Shown piece by piece: positions 24,077 to 34,914 of a stretch of DNA of 64,000 bases. How positions within the stretch are numbered: the first letter of the stretch is position 1; each line of letters opens with the position of its first letter. A program made the position numbers and the translations under genes. The stretch comes from Epiperipatus broadwayi. Taxonomy: Eukaryota; Onychophora; Udeonychophora; Euonychophora; Peripatidae. A model generated the notes under the pieces. The model was not told the DNA's origin, did no database searches, and saw only the letters and a list, made by a program, of their open reading frames with translations. The DNA is taken from NCBI GenBank assembly GCA_028023455.1, contig JAQFVV010006475.1, positions 310,001-374,000 of the forward strand, in the 5' to 3' direction.

Positions 24077-26913
24077 CATTAAAAAAATACAAAATATTTG
24101 TTCAATGGCATAATAATACCCAGATACTCCTCCTTATTAAGTATCTACATACTCTCATGGCTAACAATAATATCTAATATATTATTTTATATTTATAATT
24201 ATTATGTTTTAATTCAATCACTCATTAAATTAATCTGTTAGATAATTACCTAAACTTTAATTCCTATTATGTTTAATAATTAAGATTGGCAATAATCATA
24301 ATAACTTTATAATAAGGAGATCTCAGGAAAATCATTGATTTATTAATTCTTCATACTACCTATCGAATATCAAGAGGGAATTTACAATTTCCATGGGTAG
24401 TGCACAAATTAAGAAAGGCTTATAATTTAAATCCATAATCAAGATTTATATTTATGTTTTAATACTTATTAAAATAATATTAACTAAACTATAATTAACA
24501 TTAATACTTTCACTAATAACTACTATATCGTCTAATTTCATATTAATAAACACACCTTAATAATTGGCAATGTCATCAATGACCTATGGGATCAAGGCAT
24601 CATGTAGCAAGTAAAAATCTCTATTAATCTGTTAGAATGCTCTAAACTGAATTGGCTTTTCATTTTAATTTCAACTGTACATTTTGAGTTTGTGTGATGT
24701 GGTGAAAATGAGCTCAGAAAAGAAATGCAACATTTAGAATAATTTTAATAATATTCATTACAAATGATTACAATAAACATTCCCATTAACATCTAATTTA
24801 AAATAAATTATAACAAAATGATATACAAATATTATAATAACAATAACAATAGAAAATTAATCTTCAGAGTGTTATAATTAAACAAAACTAACAATCTCTC
24901 ATTGTATGTCAAGATATTTACCCCTATGTATGTGCCTACATATCACACATCCAGTTTATTAAACAATCACTCTCTTGTTTGTTTTTGTCAATTCATAGTC
25001 TGTTATTTCAACCTTTAAAATAATAATAGTACTAAGGTTATATACTTGGTGAATAAGTAATAATACAAAAACAATTGAGAAAAGATTGTTATAATTTTGG
25101 AGGTTGATAAGCAAAACAAAATTAATACTTTTATTTTTTACATGAGAAAATATCATTGATTTTTTTTATCCATTCGCACCTGTAAATACACCCTGCCCTC
25201 TGGATTGCATATATATCGTGTTAAATACCTTTCATACAGGGATATTGAGCATATTTATTTATTTAAATGATTAATAATCTTTCATCTCAACCTAATTATT
25301 AAATAACTATTAATATAACATTTGAATTACTTCCTTATTAATTGATTTAGTCCCCCCCTATTGTACTAACAACTCATAGATTAAAACGTATAAATACCAA
25401 CATTAGAAAGTTTGTTCTCTTTTAAACTCTCAGCTAAAAGTATAATAACAACTTTAAATTTTCTGGTTGTACCACACATCATTAACTTATTATAACATTT
25501 TATTTTTTTCTTCTTTCTCTGAAGATTCTGCTTATCCTAAGATTCACGAGATATTTGGGTTATTGCAACAATAATCCTTCCTTTTGTTCTTTGTTTAGTG
25601 ATAAAAATTTATTTATGGCTTGCCTTATTTATTCTAGATGACATATACTTCCATCTATAGTATATGGCACACTTATGATTTCAATTAAAAATATGTGTCA
25701 TGCAACTTTTTTCAGCTAAAACATTATAGAAACTGACATTCCCAAATGGTATGGCTCAGAGTAAATATTTCTTCTATCCCTTATTGTAATTAGGATTTAA
25801 TATGTAGCCAGAATGATAATGAACACTTTTCAACTATTAGTAATTTTGTTCTATTGACTTTTAAATATATATACTTAGCTGTTTCCCAGAGATTTACTGT
25901 TCTTTTATTTATCCTTACTGAATATTGATGGTGTTTACTTATTTCCTTTTGTTTATCACTGAAATTCATTTTCCCCATGGCACAATTATTGTGTTCTTCC
26001 AGTGAGTATATTTGTTGATACTTTTTTGATATGTACATTTTATTCGTCTCCAATTATTTCCTCAATATATATTAATTTCCAAGAGATTCTTGGGAATTAT
26101 TGACCATTGACCTGCCCAGTAGAAAATGATTAATTTATTCTATTATTTTAAACACAAAGCTTACAGGTATCCAATATATCGATGTAGAGTTAAAATTCAT
26201 TACTTTTTCTGCTTGCAAATAATAAGATTTTAGGAATTTTTAATCCAACTTTTTTAAAATATATCACAAGAAAAGAAAAACCCTAATTACTTATTTTTAC
26301 GATCCCAAAGAAGCTTTTTTTTTCTTGGATTTTATAGTAAAAGATTGTTTGACATTTATTGGTTGATATTTCTCACCCTTTTCTGTTTAAAACAACATAG
26401 ATTTACCTTGCACGTTTTCTGGTTTATTATTTTAAAATGACCCGATTTCATTTCTTTAAAAAAAAATGTTGAAATATAATATTTTTAGAAATTAAATAAA
26501 GATGCAATTTACTGTTTTAATTTTAGATTAGTATTTTGGTAAAATTAATTAATATTTACTCACTTTTAAATATAATACGAATTGAATATAAACATTCTTT
26601 TTTTTTTTAAATCATCTTTGCATAAACAATAATTATTGGTCTCTATAATGCATCATGTTTACAAAATACAATGTAAACTTCCCTTGTTTTAAATAATAAA
26701 TGATATTAATTGTCCATCCATCTGCATATATATGACTCTATAGGTTATTATTTATATGTATCTTGAGTTAAGATCATTTATAAATTTTCATTAGCTAAAT
26801 TCAAGTTCAAACCCTATGATCTAATATGTCATTATTGTCTTCTTTTAATAAGTAAATATTCTTGGATATGTAAAATTTAAAATTATACACCAGAATTTTA
26901 GAATAGACTGGGC

Positions 26914-27007
26914 AAATAAAAAGGGTACAACATATATATATATATATATATATTGTAACCAAATAAAAAGGGTACAACATATATATATATATATATATAT
27001 TGTAACC
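26914..27007. repeat. 47-bp duplication spanning the LTR edge
   Basis: The unit aaataaaaagggtacaacat plus (TA)n plus ttgtaacc occurs at 26914-26960 and again at 26961-27007. It includes the last 19 bp of the LTR and the flanking TA microsatellite, so it arose after the retrotransposon inserted, probably by slippage in the TA run. Confidence 0.9.
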
Positions 27008-27620
27008 TTTTAAAATGGAGAGATAGGGAGAGAGAAAAGAAAAGAAGGAAAATAAATGGAGGTAATGATAATGACAAAGATAAATTGTAACCTTTTGAAA
27101 TTGAGATGGGTGTGAGAAAGAGAGATAAGAAGAAAACAGAATAAAGGAGAGATAATGATAAGGATAAATGATGAAAATGAAATGAGATGATAGAAGAAAC
27201 TCTTAACAAATGTTTTAAATGTCTGAAATGATAGAAAGATATGAGATGAAAAGGAATAGAATAAAGGGGAGAGAAATGAAATGAGATGATAGAAAGATAT
27301 GAAAGAGATATAAGAAGAAGATGGGATAAAGGAGAGAGAAATATGAAATGAGATGATGGAAAGATATGAAAGAGATGAAAAGAAATGGAATAAATAATAG
27401 AATTTGTATATATAATAGAGAGAGAAAAGAAATGAGATGATGGGAAAGATATGAAAGAGAGATATAAGATTATGAATAAAGGAGAGAGAGAAATGAAATG
27501 AGATGATAGAAAGATATGAGAAAAGAATGTAACCTTATGAAATAGAGAGATAAGAAGAAATGATAGAAAGAAATGACATGAAAAGAAATGGAATAGAATT
27601 GGTATGATATGAAATATAAT
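27008..27620. repeat. Purine-rich (GA) imperfect minisatellite
   Basis: About 600 bp with very few pyrimidine runs on the plus strand is built from degenerate units such as gagagaaatgaaatgagatg followed by atagaaagatatgaaagaga. Copies start near 27269, 27328, 27418 and 27485. The long minus-strand frame here (26898-27209, Ser/Leu/Phe only) is a composition artefact. Confidence 0.85.
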
Positions 27621-30444
27621 ATAAATGATATAAAATAAACTATAAATTAGAGACTCTAAATGACTCGGCTCAGTGGTGTTACAATAAATTTAAAGAAAAG
27701 AGATGATGATCCAGAGATGTACAATCAAGTAAAGATCAAATCCAATACTGATGAACTATAACTACTACAGCATATTAATAATAATCTAATACTAAACCAT
27801 ACCAAAGATTATCTAAATCACTCCTCAATGCTTACCAGATTAGTCCTAACAATAGATCACACACTCTCTGAATAAGATTAATGATGCTTTGCTTTAAAAT
27901 ATTATCTTATAGAATTACATTTACTAAAACAACAAGAGTAAATAACCTCAGGGATTTTAAAACTAACACTCTTGTGTAAAATTAAAGTTTAAGTTAAGTT
28001 GCCTAATAAAGAATTACTGTGATTAATAAATAAATAAGTGACACCTTAGTTGACCATAAAATAATTAGAATATGTTCAATCTTAAAATCATAAACAAAAT
28101 AAACATTAATTCAAACAATTTAATGAATCAATTTAAATTTAACTAATAATGGCCTATTATCCAAGATATTACTTGAGCAAAGAAAAGAGCAAGGGTGCTT
28201 TTAATGCCTTTCCATACTCACAGACAACCACTAAAGACCTCAAATGCAAATGGATTAGAATTCTTTAAATATATCAGATTTAAGATGATGATAGATGGTG
28301 TGCAATAAATATAAGATAAGATAATGTGCAGCTTTTAAAATAATATTAATTAAAATATTCTTCTAAAGTACCAATATTGTTAATCTGATATTGCATAATC
28401 TTTAGTCTGAAAAGATATACTGATAATATAAAAAAATAAACTTTTAACTAAATATTTAATTGTGTATCTGCCATAATGCAATTATCTGTATCTGTGATTC
28501 CATATGAGAATCATTTACTTTAACATAGTTTTTTTTTTAAATTTTCAAGACAGTATGAATTGTATTTAATTAACTTAGAATCTACTTGTAAATTTATGAA
28601 TTGAAGATTCATTAACTTTAAAAATTTAAGACCTTGTGAACTTGGAACCCAAGACAATAATATATTTTCATATAAAAGTAAAACAAACAAACAAAACTTT
28701 TGAAATAATAATTTGATTTATTAATAATGAGAAGAAATGTTATAAATATAGTGGAATACAAACAGTGCCAATACCACACTAAGATTTTATATAATTATTT
28801 GAACTGATTAATAACATTATTGTGTCATCTACTAATCAGAATAACACACAGAACTATGTTTATATTGAAAACCCTAAGCTTGATTTTATACTCCTCAACT
28901 TAACAAATGCTAAGTTGGAGTAAGCATATTCAACAACACTTTTAAAAATATCATCACTAGTTTCACGGATATAACTAATATCACAGCTAGATATATCTTT
29001 ATATTAGATTAAGCTAATACTAAAATTAAACTAACTTAAGTGTATGGGTCAATCATTCATCAGAGATCAGTTATACTTTTTCTTAAATAAATCTAGTCCA
29101 CATAAAATTATTCCCTCAATGGTTTAAAGATAATGATGTAACAGACTTACAAATCCAGCGGCGAAATTCTGGATGAAAATATTAAATTATTATGTGTGAA
29201 TTACCACTTATACCATATGCATATTTAATATACTTTAAAATAAATATAACTTATTGTTGGTTAGCTTGTGTGTGATAAAACTATCATAGCAACACAATTC
29301 AAACATTGATATACCTATGAGCCATAAATTAGCTACAACTACCTGAAGAAATACATTTCCTCAAACAAGCATATCTTGTCATCACAAATCTAAAACAAAT
29401 GCAACATCACCTACTGTGATGGAATTAGCATTAAGTCATCATGAATGATAGGCAAAAATATAAAGATACTAGGCTTCTCAGAGCTGGAAAGGAATATGGT
29501 GGCTTCCAAAAATACCTAACTTCGAGGCAAAACAAAGATGTCTGGTATTCATCTTCAGTACATCTGGGAACAGGAACACCCACCAGAAAAGCATAATCCT
29601 CTCTCATGGGATTTTCAATGCTTATAAATGTGATTATCATCACTGAAAAATACAATATAATATCCCTCTTTTGGGGACAAGCACTGTCAAATCATGGAAA
29701 TACAATACAATAAGGATGGAGGATACTCTCGACTCCATAAACATATTCAAAAATTATGAACTAAGCCTAATTCTTGAGGCTACCAAATTCTAACGAATAA
29801 CAAGATATATACTTCACTTAAACTAACTAAGTTATTTCCAAGAAATTTATAAAATACAAAACGTATATCCAATATTCGAACCAACAAAGCAAACTATGTG
29901 TCAACTAATTACTGTAGAAAATACTTTAAACTTAAATGCATATAAATTCTAGGCAAGACACAATGCACACATAAAATATTAAAGGCTAAAAATATCTACT
30001 AGTGGACTTTTAAAATTGTAAATTAAATGCAAGAATATTTACTTCTCGATGAATATAAAATATTTGTAATTATTCTTAATACAACATTCATAAAACAAAT
30101 GAATGGATATTTTCTGATAAACTACTTTAGTAAATTTAAAATAAAAATTGAGTAAAACATCCCATTTATATGAAAATAAGACTGTGATATTTAAATCTCT
30201 ATGATAAAATTATTAAATAAAAACTAGCTAGTGTAATGCTTGATAAATAAACTAAATCTACTTAAGAATGGCAACAAACATTTGCTCATTCAGATAAACC
30301 TATTTCATTTTAAAATTATAACTCTAGTTTACCTGTATATTTATGCAGAAGTGTTACATAAAAATTTAATAGCATAAATATTTTTATGGTTTCATTCTTT
30401 TTTTAACCAATAAAACAAACAATAAAAAAAAATAATAATACATT
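27621..30444. other. AT-rich sequence, no confident gene
   Basis: Nothing diagnostic was found. The least AT-rich part, 29430-29700, has a 74-residue minus-strand frame (29431-29655) rich in aromatic residues, with no known domain and no splice context that I can support. The purine-rich composition stops near 27620. Confidence 0.45.
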
Positions 30445-30469
30445 AATAACTGAAACACAGGCTTATTAT
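30445..30469. repeat. Left flank fragment of the 472-bp hammerhead repeat
   Basis: The sequence taataactgaaacacaggc followed by ttattat is identical to 37875-37899, inside the tandem repeat on the other side of the LTR element. It shows that the element at 30470-37424 inserted into this repeat. Confidence 0.85.
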
Positions 30470-32980
30470 TGAAACAGTAAGATTCGTATTCGAATCTTAA
30501 GTTTCACCTTTTTCTGTCGTCTCTCACTGACCGATCTATTCCGCCCAAATTTAAACTTTTTGGTATCGAATTGTGTGTGTAGCAATATTAAAAATGTATA
30601 AATCTATGTAGAATTCAGCATAAACACGCACACATTTCGATCTCAAATGAAACGCAATAAATAGGGATAAAATAATATAATTTAGATTTCTTTTAGTTAT
30701 ATAATTTTGTATAATTTTAATCATTTATTTTGGATTATAAAGTTCGTATTTATTGCTTTGTTTAAATTTCGTTTAATAATAATTCTAAAAAAAATCTGAT
30801 GTAATATTTAATTAAAAGTTAAAATAATCTTATGTTTCCTTTTTGTCTTTGAAATTTAAAAGCATCGGTCAGTGATAGATAATAGATTAATTAAAGAAAA
30901 ATTTCCCAAAATGTAATTAGTAAATGTAAAATGTAAACAATAGAACGGCATCTTTCTTTAATTAAAAACCAACAAAATGCATTGATTATCCTCAGGGCAG
31001 ATTAAGTAGAACCTAAAAATACCTTAACAAAAATGTGAAAGATCAAGATAAAAAAAGAGGCCATCTTAGACTTTCTGGAGACATTCACTTAAACTTTAGC
31101 TTTGCTCTCGATCACTGAGAGTCTCCAAAATATAAAATAATTTGTTCCTGCCAAGGTATGACCGAGTAAAGCACCTAGATTATTCTCCATCGGGAGATGG
31201 CCTATCGGATACCAAACTTTCCATTGCCTGTCATAAATTCACCATGAAGATCTGCTGCTTGAAATAAATGAGAAAGCTGCTGCTGCTGTGAAAGTAAATG
31301 AAATATCTAAATACAAGAAAGAATTGCCACTTGTGAACTTTTTGCTGCTAAACTAATGGAATCAGAAAATTTCTTATAAAACAGGTACCTGTCTGTGTTC
31401 AAACTCTAGAGTATTCTAATAACATGCTATAGCTATTCTTCATATTACTTATCGAAATTATAAAACGTAAAAACTACCATATGTATAACTAAAACTGAAT
31501 AATTAACTTAATGTGTAAATTTGTCTAATAATCTAGCTTACCTCATTCTATCTTTCTTGGGTGCGTATTTCTAAAATCTACATTTTATCTATATTTATTA
31601 TTTAATTATTGCATGCTAATAATTGTCTCAATGTTCAAAATTTAAATCTATGATCGCTTGAAATAGTGAATGCGTGTCAGATTTCATTAACATTACTTTC
31701 ATAAATAATTTAATTTTCATATAAACCGACATGCATTCAATGCTTCATTTATTGTAATGCAGGGGTCTACAACTTCGCAAATGGCTGGCATATTAGTTGT
31801 AATCATTCCCAGTTTAAATATGTTTTGTATATATTAAATCTTAATGAATAATTCCATCAAATTACATTTCTTTGAGAGTCGCCAACGTTCTTTAGTAAAT
31901 GTTGATAATATAGGGCCGAGTCAGAAATCTATTTAAATCTCATCATAATCGTTTATATAGTATACATGTGTTACGTTTTAGAGACGCGATGACCCATTCC
32001 GCCGTGAAATTTCCAGATTCTTCAGGGTTGAAATTAACCCCAGTCGTCCTACACAAGCGGACATAATAAATGCTCCCGTAGGATTTGACCCGTCATGCAG
32101 CCAGCCAGAAAATTGCAACACAGACTGCTTGTCCCTGGTTATGCTTATGTGACACCTTACTTCGTCGGGCCAAGGCAGAGACCAGCCTGACATTCTTATA
32201 AACTCATTCATGGCATTGCAGTTTCGATATACTGCTATTCCATATCGCCTTTCTAAAGCGTACCACATGTTCCTTTACTTAATTTTATTATTCTATATAT
32301 CACTCCGCCTCTGCATTATCTTCGTAATTCACTCTCAAATGCTTGCCCTTAGTTACAAATAAATATTTTAATTCAATAAATATATGTCTGCCGTTACTCT
32401 TATAACCCATACTTTAGACTCTTGCATTGCAAAGATATAAATCCCTCCAGGCATGCATTAGAAATACTTACTCGAGAATTTTAGGTTGCTAGATTACGCC
32501 CTCAAATAAATAATTCCTTTTGTAAACAAATAAATAATGTATTCTTTAAAATATAATCATGTTGCAAATCCTGCTACTGAAGCTGTTAGTCCATAAAATA
32601 TTATTAGTAAATGATCTTAAAATGTGTTAATAAATAATTTTAAACTATATGTCTGCATTTACGTTTCATTTATTCGATACCCATTCTATATAATATTTCC
32701 TCGATTATGTAAATATGAATGTTTAATTAATATTAGTTTGATTATTGGCTAACTCGAGAATAAAATCATGAGTCTCTTGCATATCCCTGACCACCGTGCC
32801 TAAGGAAATATTTACTAATGTCACATCAGATGCGTTGTTTCGTGGATTGTATTGTGGAACCGATAAACTATGTTCGAACTCAGTACCATGGGTGGCTTCA
32901 CTACTCGATGGTGCTGCTGTTCTGTATGGTGGTCGAATTCTGCACTATGTTTACGAGTCACACGTTTTCTGACTGTTACA
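30470..32980 (+). repeat. 5' LTR of the non-autonomous element
   Basis: This 2.5 kb repeat is matched base for base, with scattered differences, by 34915-37424. Relative to the second copy it has a 2-bp insertion near 32065 and a 3-bp insertion (act) near 32973. Its 31978-32268 part is clearly richer in G+C than the rest. Confidence 0.95.
31978..32268 (-). other. Antisense open frame in the 5' LTR (frameshifted copy)
   Basis: The minus strand reads AVYRNCNAMNEFIRM followed by WSLPWPDEVRCHIS and SWLHDGSNPTGAFI-like sequence, then diverges from the other copy because of a 2-bp insertion near 32065. I do not recognise the family. Composition is unlike the AT-rich surroundings, which suggests captured coding sequence, but function is unknown. 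Confidence 0.35.
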
Positions 32981-33643
32981 TAGTTAAATTTTTTTTTAGC
33001 GTTTGGCACTTTCCAACATGGAGCTTTCGATACAAAAAACCCATATATACCCTGAGCAAAATATAACGCATATAAATTTCTTTTAGCGTTCGTTACTCGA
33101 GTTAGCTAATTATTCTATATATATACGATTTTGTTTTGATAAAAATAATGAAAAAAAAATAAATCGAGTGAAATAATGTGGGTCGAGTAAATGAAAGGAC
33201 AGCAGGCGTAATAACAAATTTAAGGAAAGCAGGGATGTGTGTGTAAGTTAAGAAGGAACGAAAATACTCGGATCTAATGAAATATTTTATATATATATGT
33301 CAAAAAAAAAGTAATCAGTCGTTAAATGAGAAAGCAAGTAGCATTGAATTTTTTTATTAAAACACCGTTATATATATAGCATAGACAGCAGAAGCTTGTT
33401 ATATATGTTAATAGTAAATATTTTGTTAAAGTACAAATATATATATCATAGACAGCAGTAGCTTATTATACGCGTAACCAGTAGTTCACTATAATATATA
33501 TGTTAAATATGTTAAACGCAGCAATATAGAGATAGGGCAATGTAGAGTAGGTGAGGGCAGCGAAAGAGTGTTATAGGGCCAATATACCGGTGGGGAGTAG
33601 TCAAATGCTAGTAGTATAAAATAAATAAATAATATTAAGAAAA
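32981..33643 (+). other. Leader between 5' LTR and the fusion gene
   Basis: This untranslated sequence contains a 24-nt motif (catagacagcagaagcttgt and the variant catagacagcagtagcttat at about 33381 and 33447) and several TA runs. TGGCACTTTCC begins 23 nt after the LTR. It resembles the TGGCAC found 19 nt after the LTR in the larger gypsy element, but no tRNA match can be claimed. Confidence 0.5.
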
Positions 33644-34432
33644 ATGGAAGCAGAAAATGATAGAATAGCATCAATGAACTTCAGTCTAAGGTTACTTGAA
33701 ATATTTAGACAGAGTAAAGAAGAATGGAGGAAAATACGTGAGGAAGCGAGAAGAAGATATGAAGAACCAAAAATGAGTCACGAAGAGGAGATATGAGTTA
33801 GGGAGGGTCAGAAAATTGATAGGGATATGTTGATATATCTTGAAATGTTCAAAGAACATTATGGAATATCCCCAGTTAGTAAAAAGGAAGAAGAAATTAA
33901 AGATATGGAAAAGGAAAGGGAATTAGAAATACTTGACAAATCTATGATAGTAGATGAGCAAATAGACCTTATTCCAATAGATGAAGGCCCACAAGAACCG
34001 TTGAGTGAAAGCAGTAAAAAAGAGATGAAGATGGACACCAGCATGACACCAACACATTTGCATTTTGGTAAAGCGGACTCATTACTGATCAAGATGCCAT
34101 TACCCATGGATGAACGTAAAATCAATATTGAAACCGACAGACGCAAGGCACACCGCTGCCTTACAGAAAGGGCAGAACGGAAATTACAAGCAGATCGGAG
34201 AAGCCAACATTTCCAGGTTGGGAACTATGTTTGGGTACGGAACTCTCAACAAAGTAACCGAGATAAAAGAGTATATAAAAAGTTCTTTCCTTTGTACTGG
34301 GGACCCTTTATAATTGATCGCACATGTGGCCCAAATGCATATTTATTAAAAGATGGAGATACCATAAAAGGGACATATAATGCCCGTAATGTCAAACCAT
34401 GTAGGTATTATCCATCTGACCCAGGGTTGTAA
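33644..34432 (+). pseudogene. Gag-like / integrase C-terminus fusion gene (one in-frame stop)
   Basis: ATG 33644 opens a frame that runs to TAA 34430-34432 (about 262 codons) with only one interruption, TGA at 33794-33796. The first 130 residues are highly charged and helix-prone (RLLEIFRQSKEEWRKIREEA), like the coiled-coil Gag of the 10.5 kb element. After TPTHLHFGKADSLLIK the sequence is the end of a gypsy integrase: a basic helix, VGNYVWVRN, then YWGPFIIDRTCGPNAYLL and TYNARNVKPC. The junction falls exactly after the integrase catalytic core, so the product has a DNA-binding tail but no enzyme. It could be a Gag with a borrowed chromatin- or DNA-binding tail, or simply the scar of an internal deletion. 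The long, nearly clean frame favours some selection until recently. Confidence 0.75.
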
Positions 34433-34897
34433 AAATATTAGACTCTTAGGACGGATTAAATGTATATGAAAATATTAAAATGAACTTGATAATATGAACT
34501 TTGTTGAATGGATTGTACTTTAGTCACATAGGGTTTTAGATAGAAATTTTATTATATATATATTATTGTTTTAATTACTATTACTCTTAAAATTTTTTTT
34601 TATATTATACTAACTAATCCTATTCTAAGAATTTTTTATATATATATACATTCAGTTTAACTAAACATTACTATGATTTCTACCAGACACGGCCAAATTA
34701 GGCCATTTTAATTAAACTATAAATTCTAGATTCGGGTATATAAATTGTTCGTTGCTTCATGTAATCTCTGCATTCTATATTTCAATATATCTGTAAAAAA
34801 TAATAATAATAATAATAATAATAATTTTTTCGTATTTAAATTATGTAATGTAAATTTTTTTTCTTTCTTGCCTCCTTTGTCCTTCCTTAATTGTTCA
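34433..34897 (+). other. 3' untranslated part of the non-autonomous element
   Basis: AT-rich, with an (AAT)n microsatellite at 34797-34824 and several TA runs. No coding signal is seen. Confidence 0.5.
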
Positions 34898-34914
34898 CGG
34901 GAAGTACGGGGAAA
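34898..34914 (+). other. Polypurine tract of the non-autonomous element
   Basis: The sequence cgggaagtacggggaaa directly precedes the 3' LTR start TGAAACAG at 34915. Its purine-rich, G-run character and exact position fit a plus-strand primer. Confidence 0.7.

Larger units (their letters stand above)
10542..26932 (-). mobile_element. Ty3/gypsy LTR retrotransposon, minus strand, nearly full length
   Basis: Two long direct repeats (10542-13442 and 19834-26932) flank minus-strand gag, protease, RT, RNase H and integrase in gypsy order. The repeats have TG...CA ends on the element strand. A purine tract abuts the inner edge of the 3' LTR. The outer flanks are both TATAT inside a (TA)n run, which is compatible with a short target duplication but uninformative by itself. 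The nominal 16.4 kb includes 500 N (20067-20566) and a 3.47 kb fold-back element (20604-24076). The two LTR copies differ by many substitutions and small indels, so the insertion is not recent. There are several frameshifts and stops, and no envelope gene was seen. Confidence 0.92.
19834..26932 (-). repeat. 5' LTR of the gypsy element, interrupted
   Basis: The copy runs 19834-20603 and resumes at 24085-26932, matching 10542-13442. It is interrupted by 500 N at 20067-20566 and by the fold-back element at 20604-24076. It carries a 226-bp block (26263-26488) absent from the other LTR. Element-strand ends are TGTTGTACCC at 26932 and ...ACAGGCCA at 19834. Confidence 0.9.

Noticed and set aside
26898-27209. 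103-residue minus-strand frame rich in Ser, Leu, Phe
   Set aside because: It is the translation of the GA-rich minisatellite and TA runs; low-complexity artefact.
29431-29655. 74-residue minus-strand frame as a possible host exon
   Set aside because: No domain, no convincing splice sites and no conservation evidence available.
34797-34824. (AAT)n run as a possible CRISPR-like or regulatory array
   Set aside because: A simple microsatellite; no spacers or conserved repeats.
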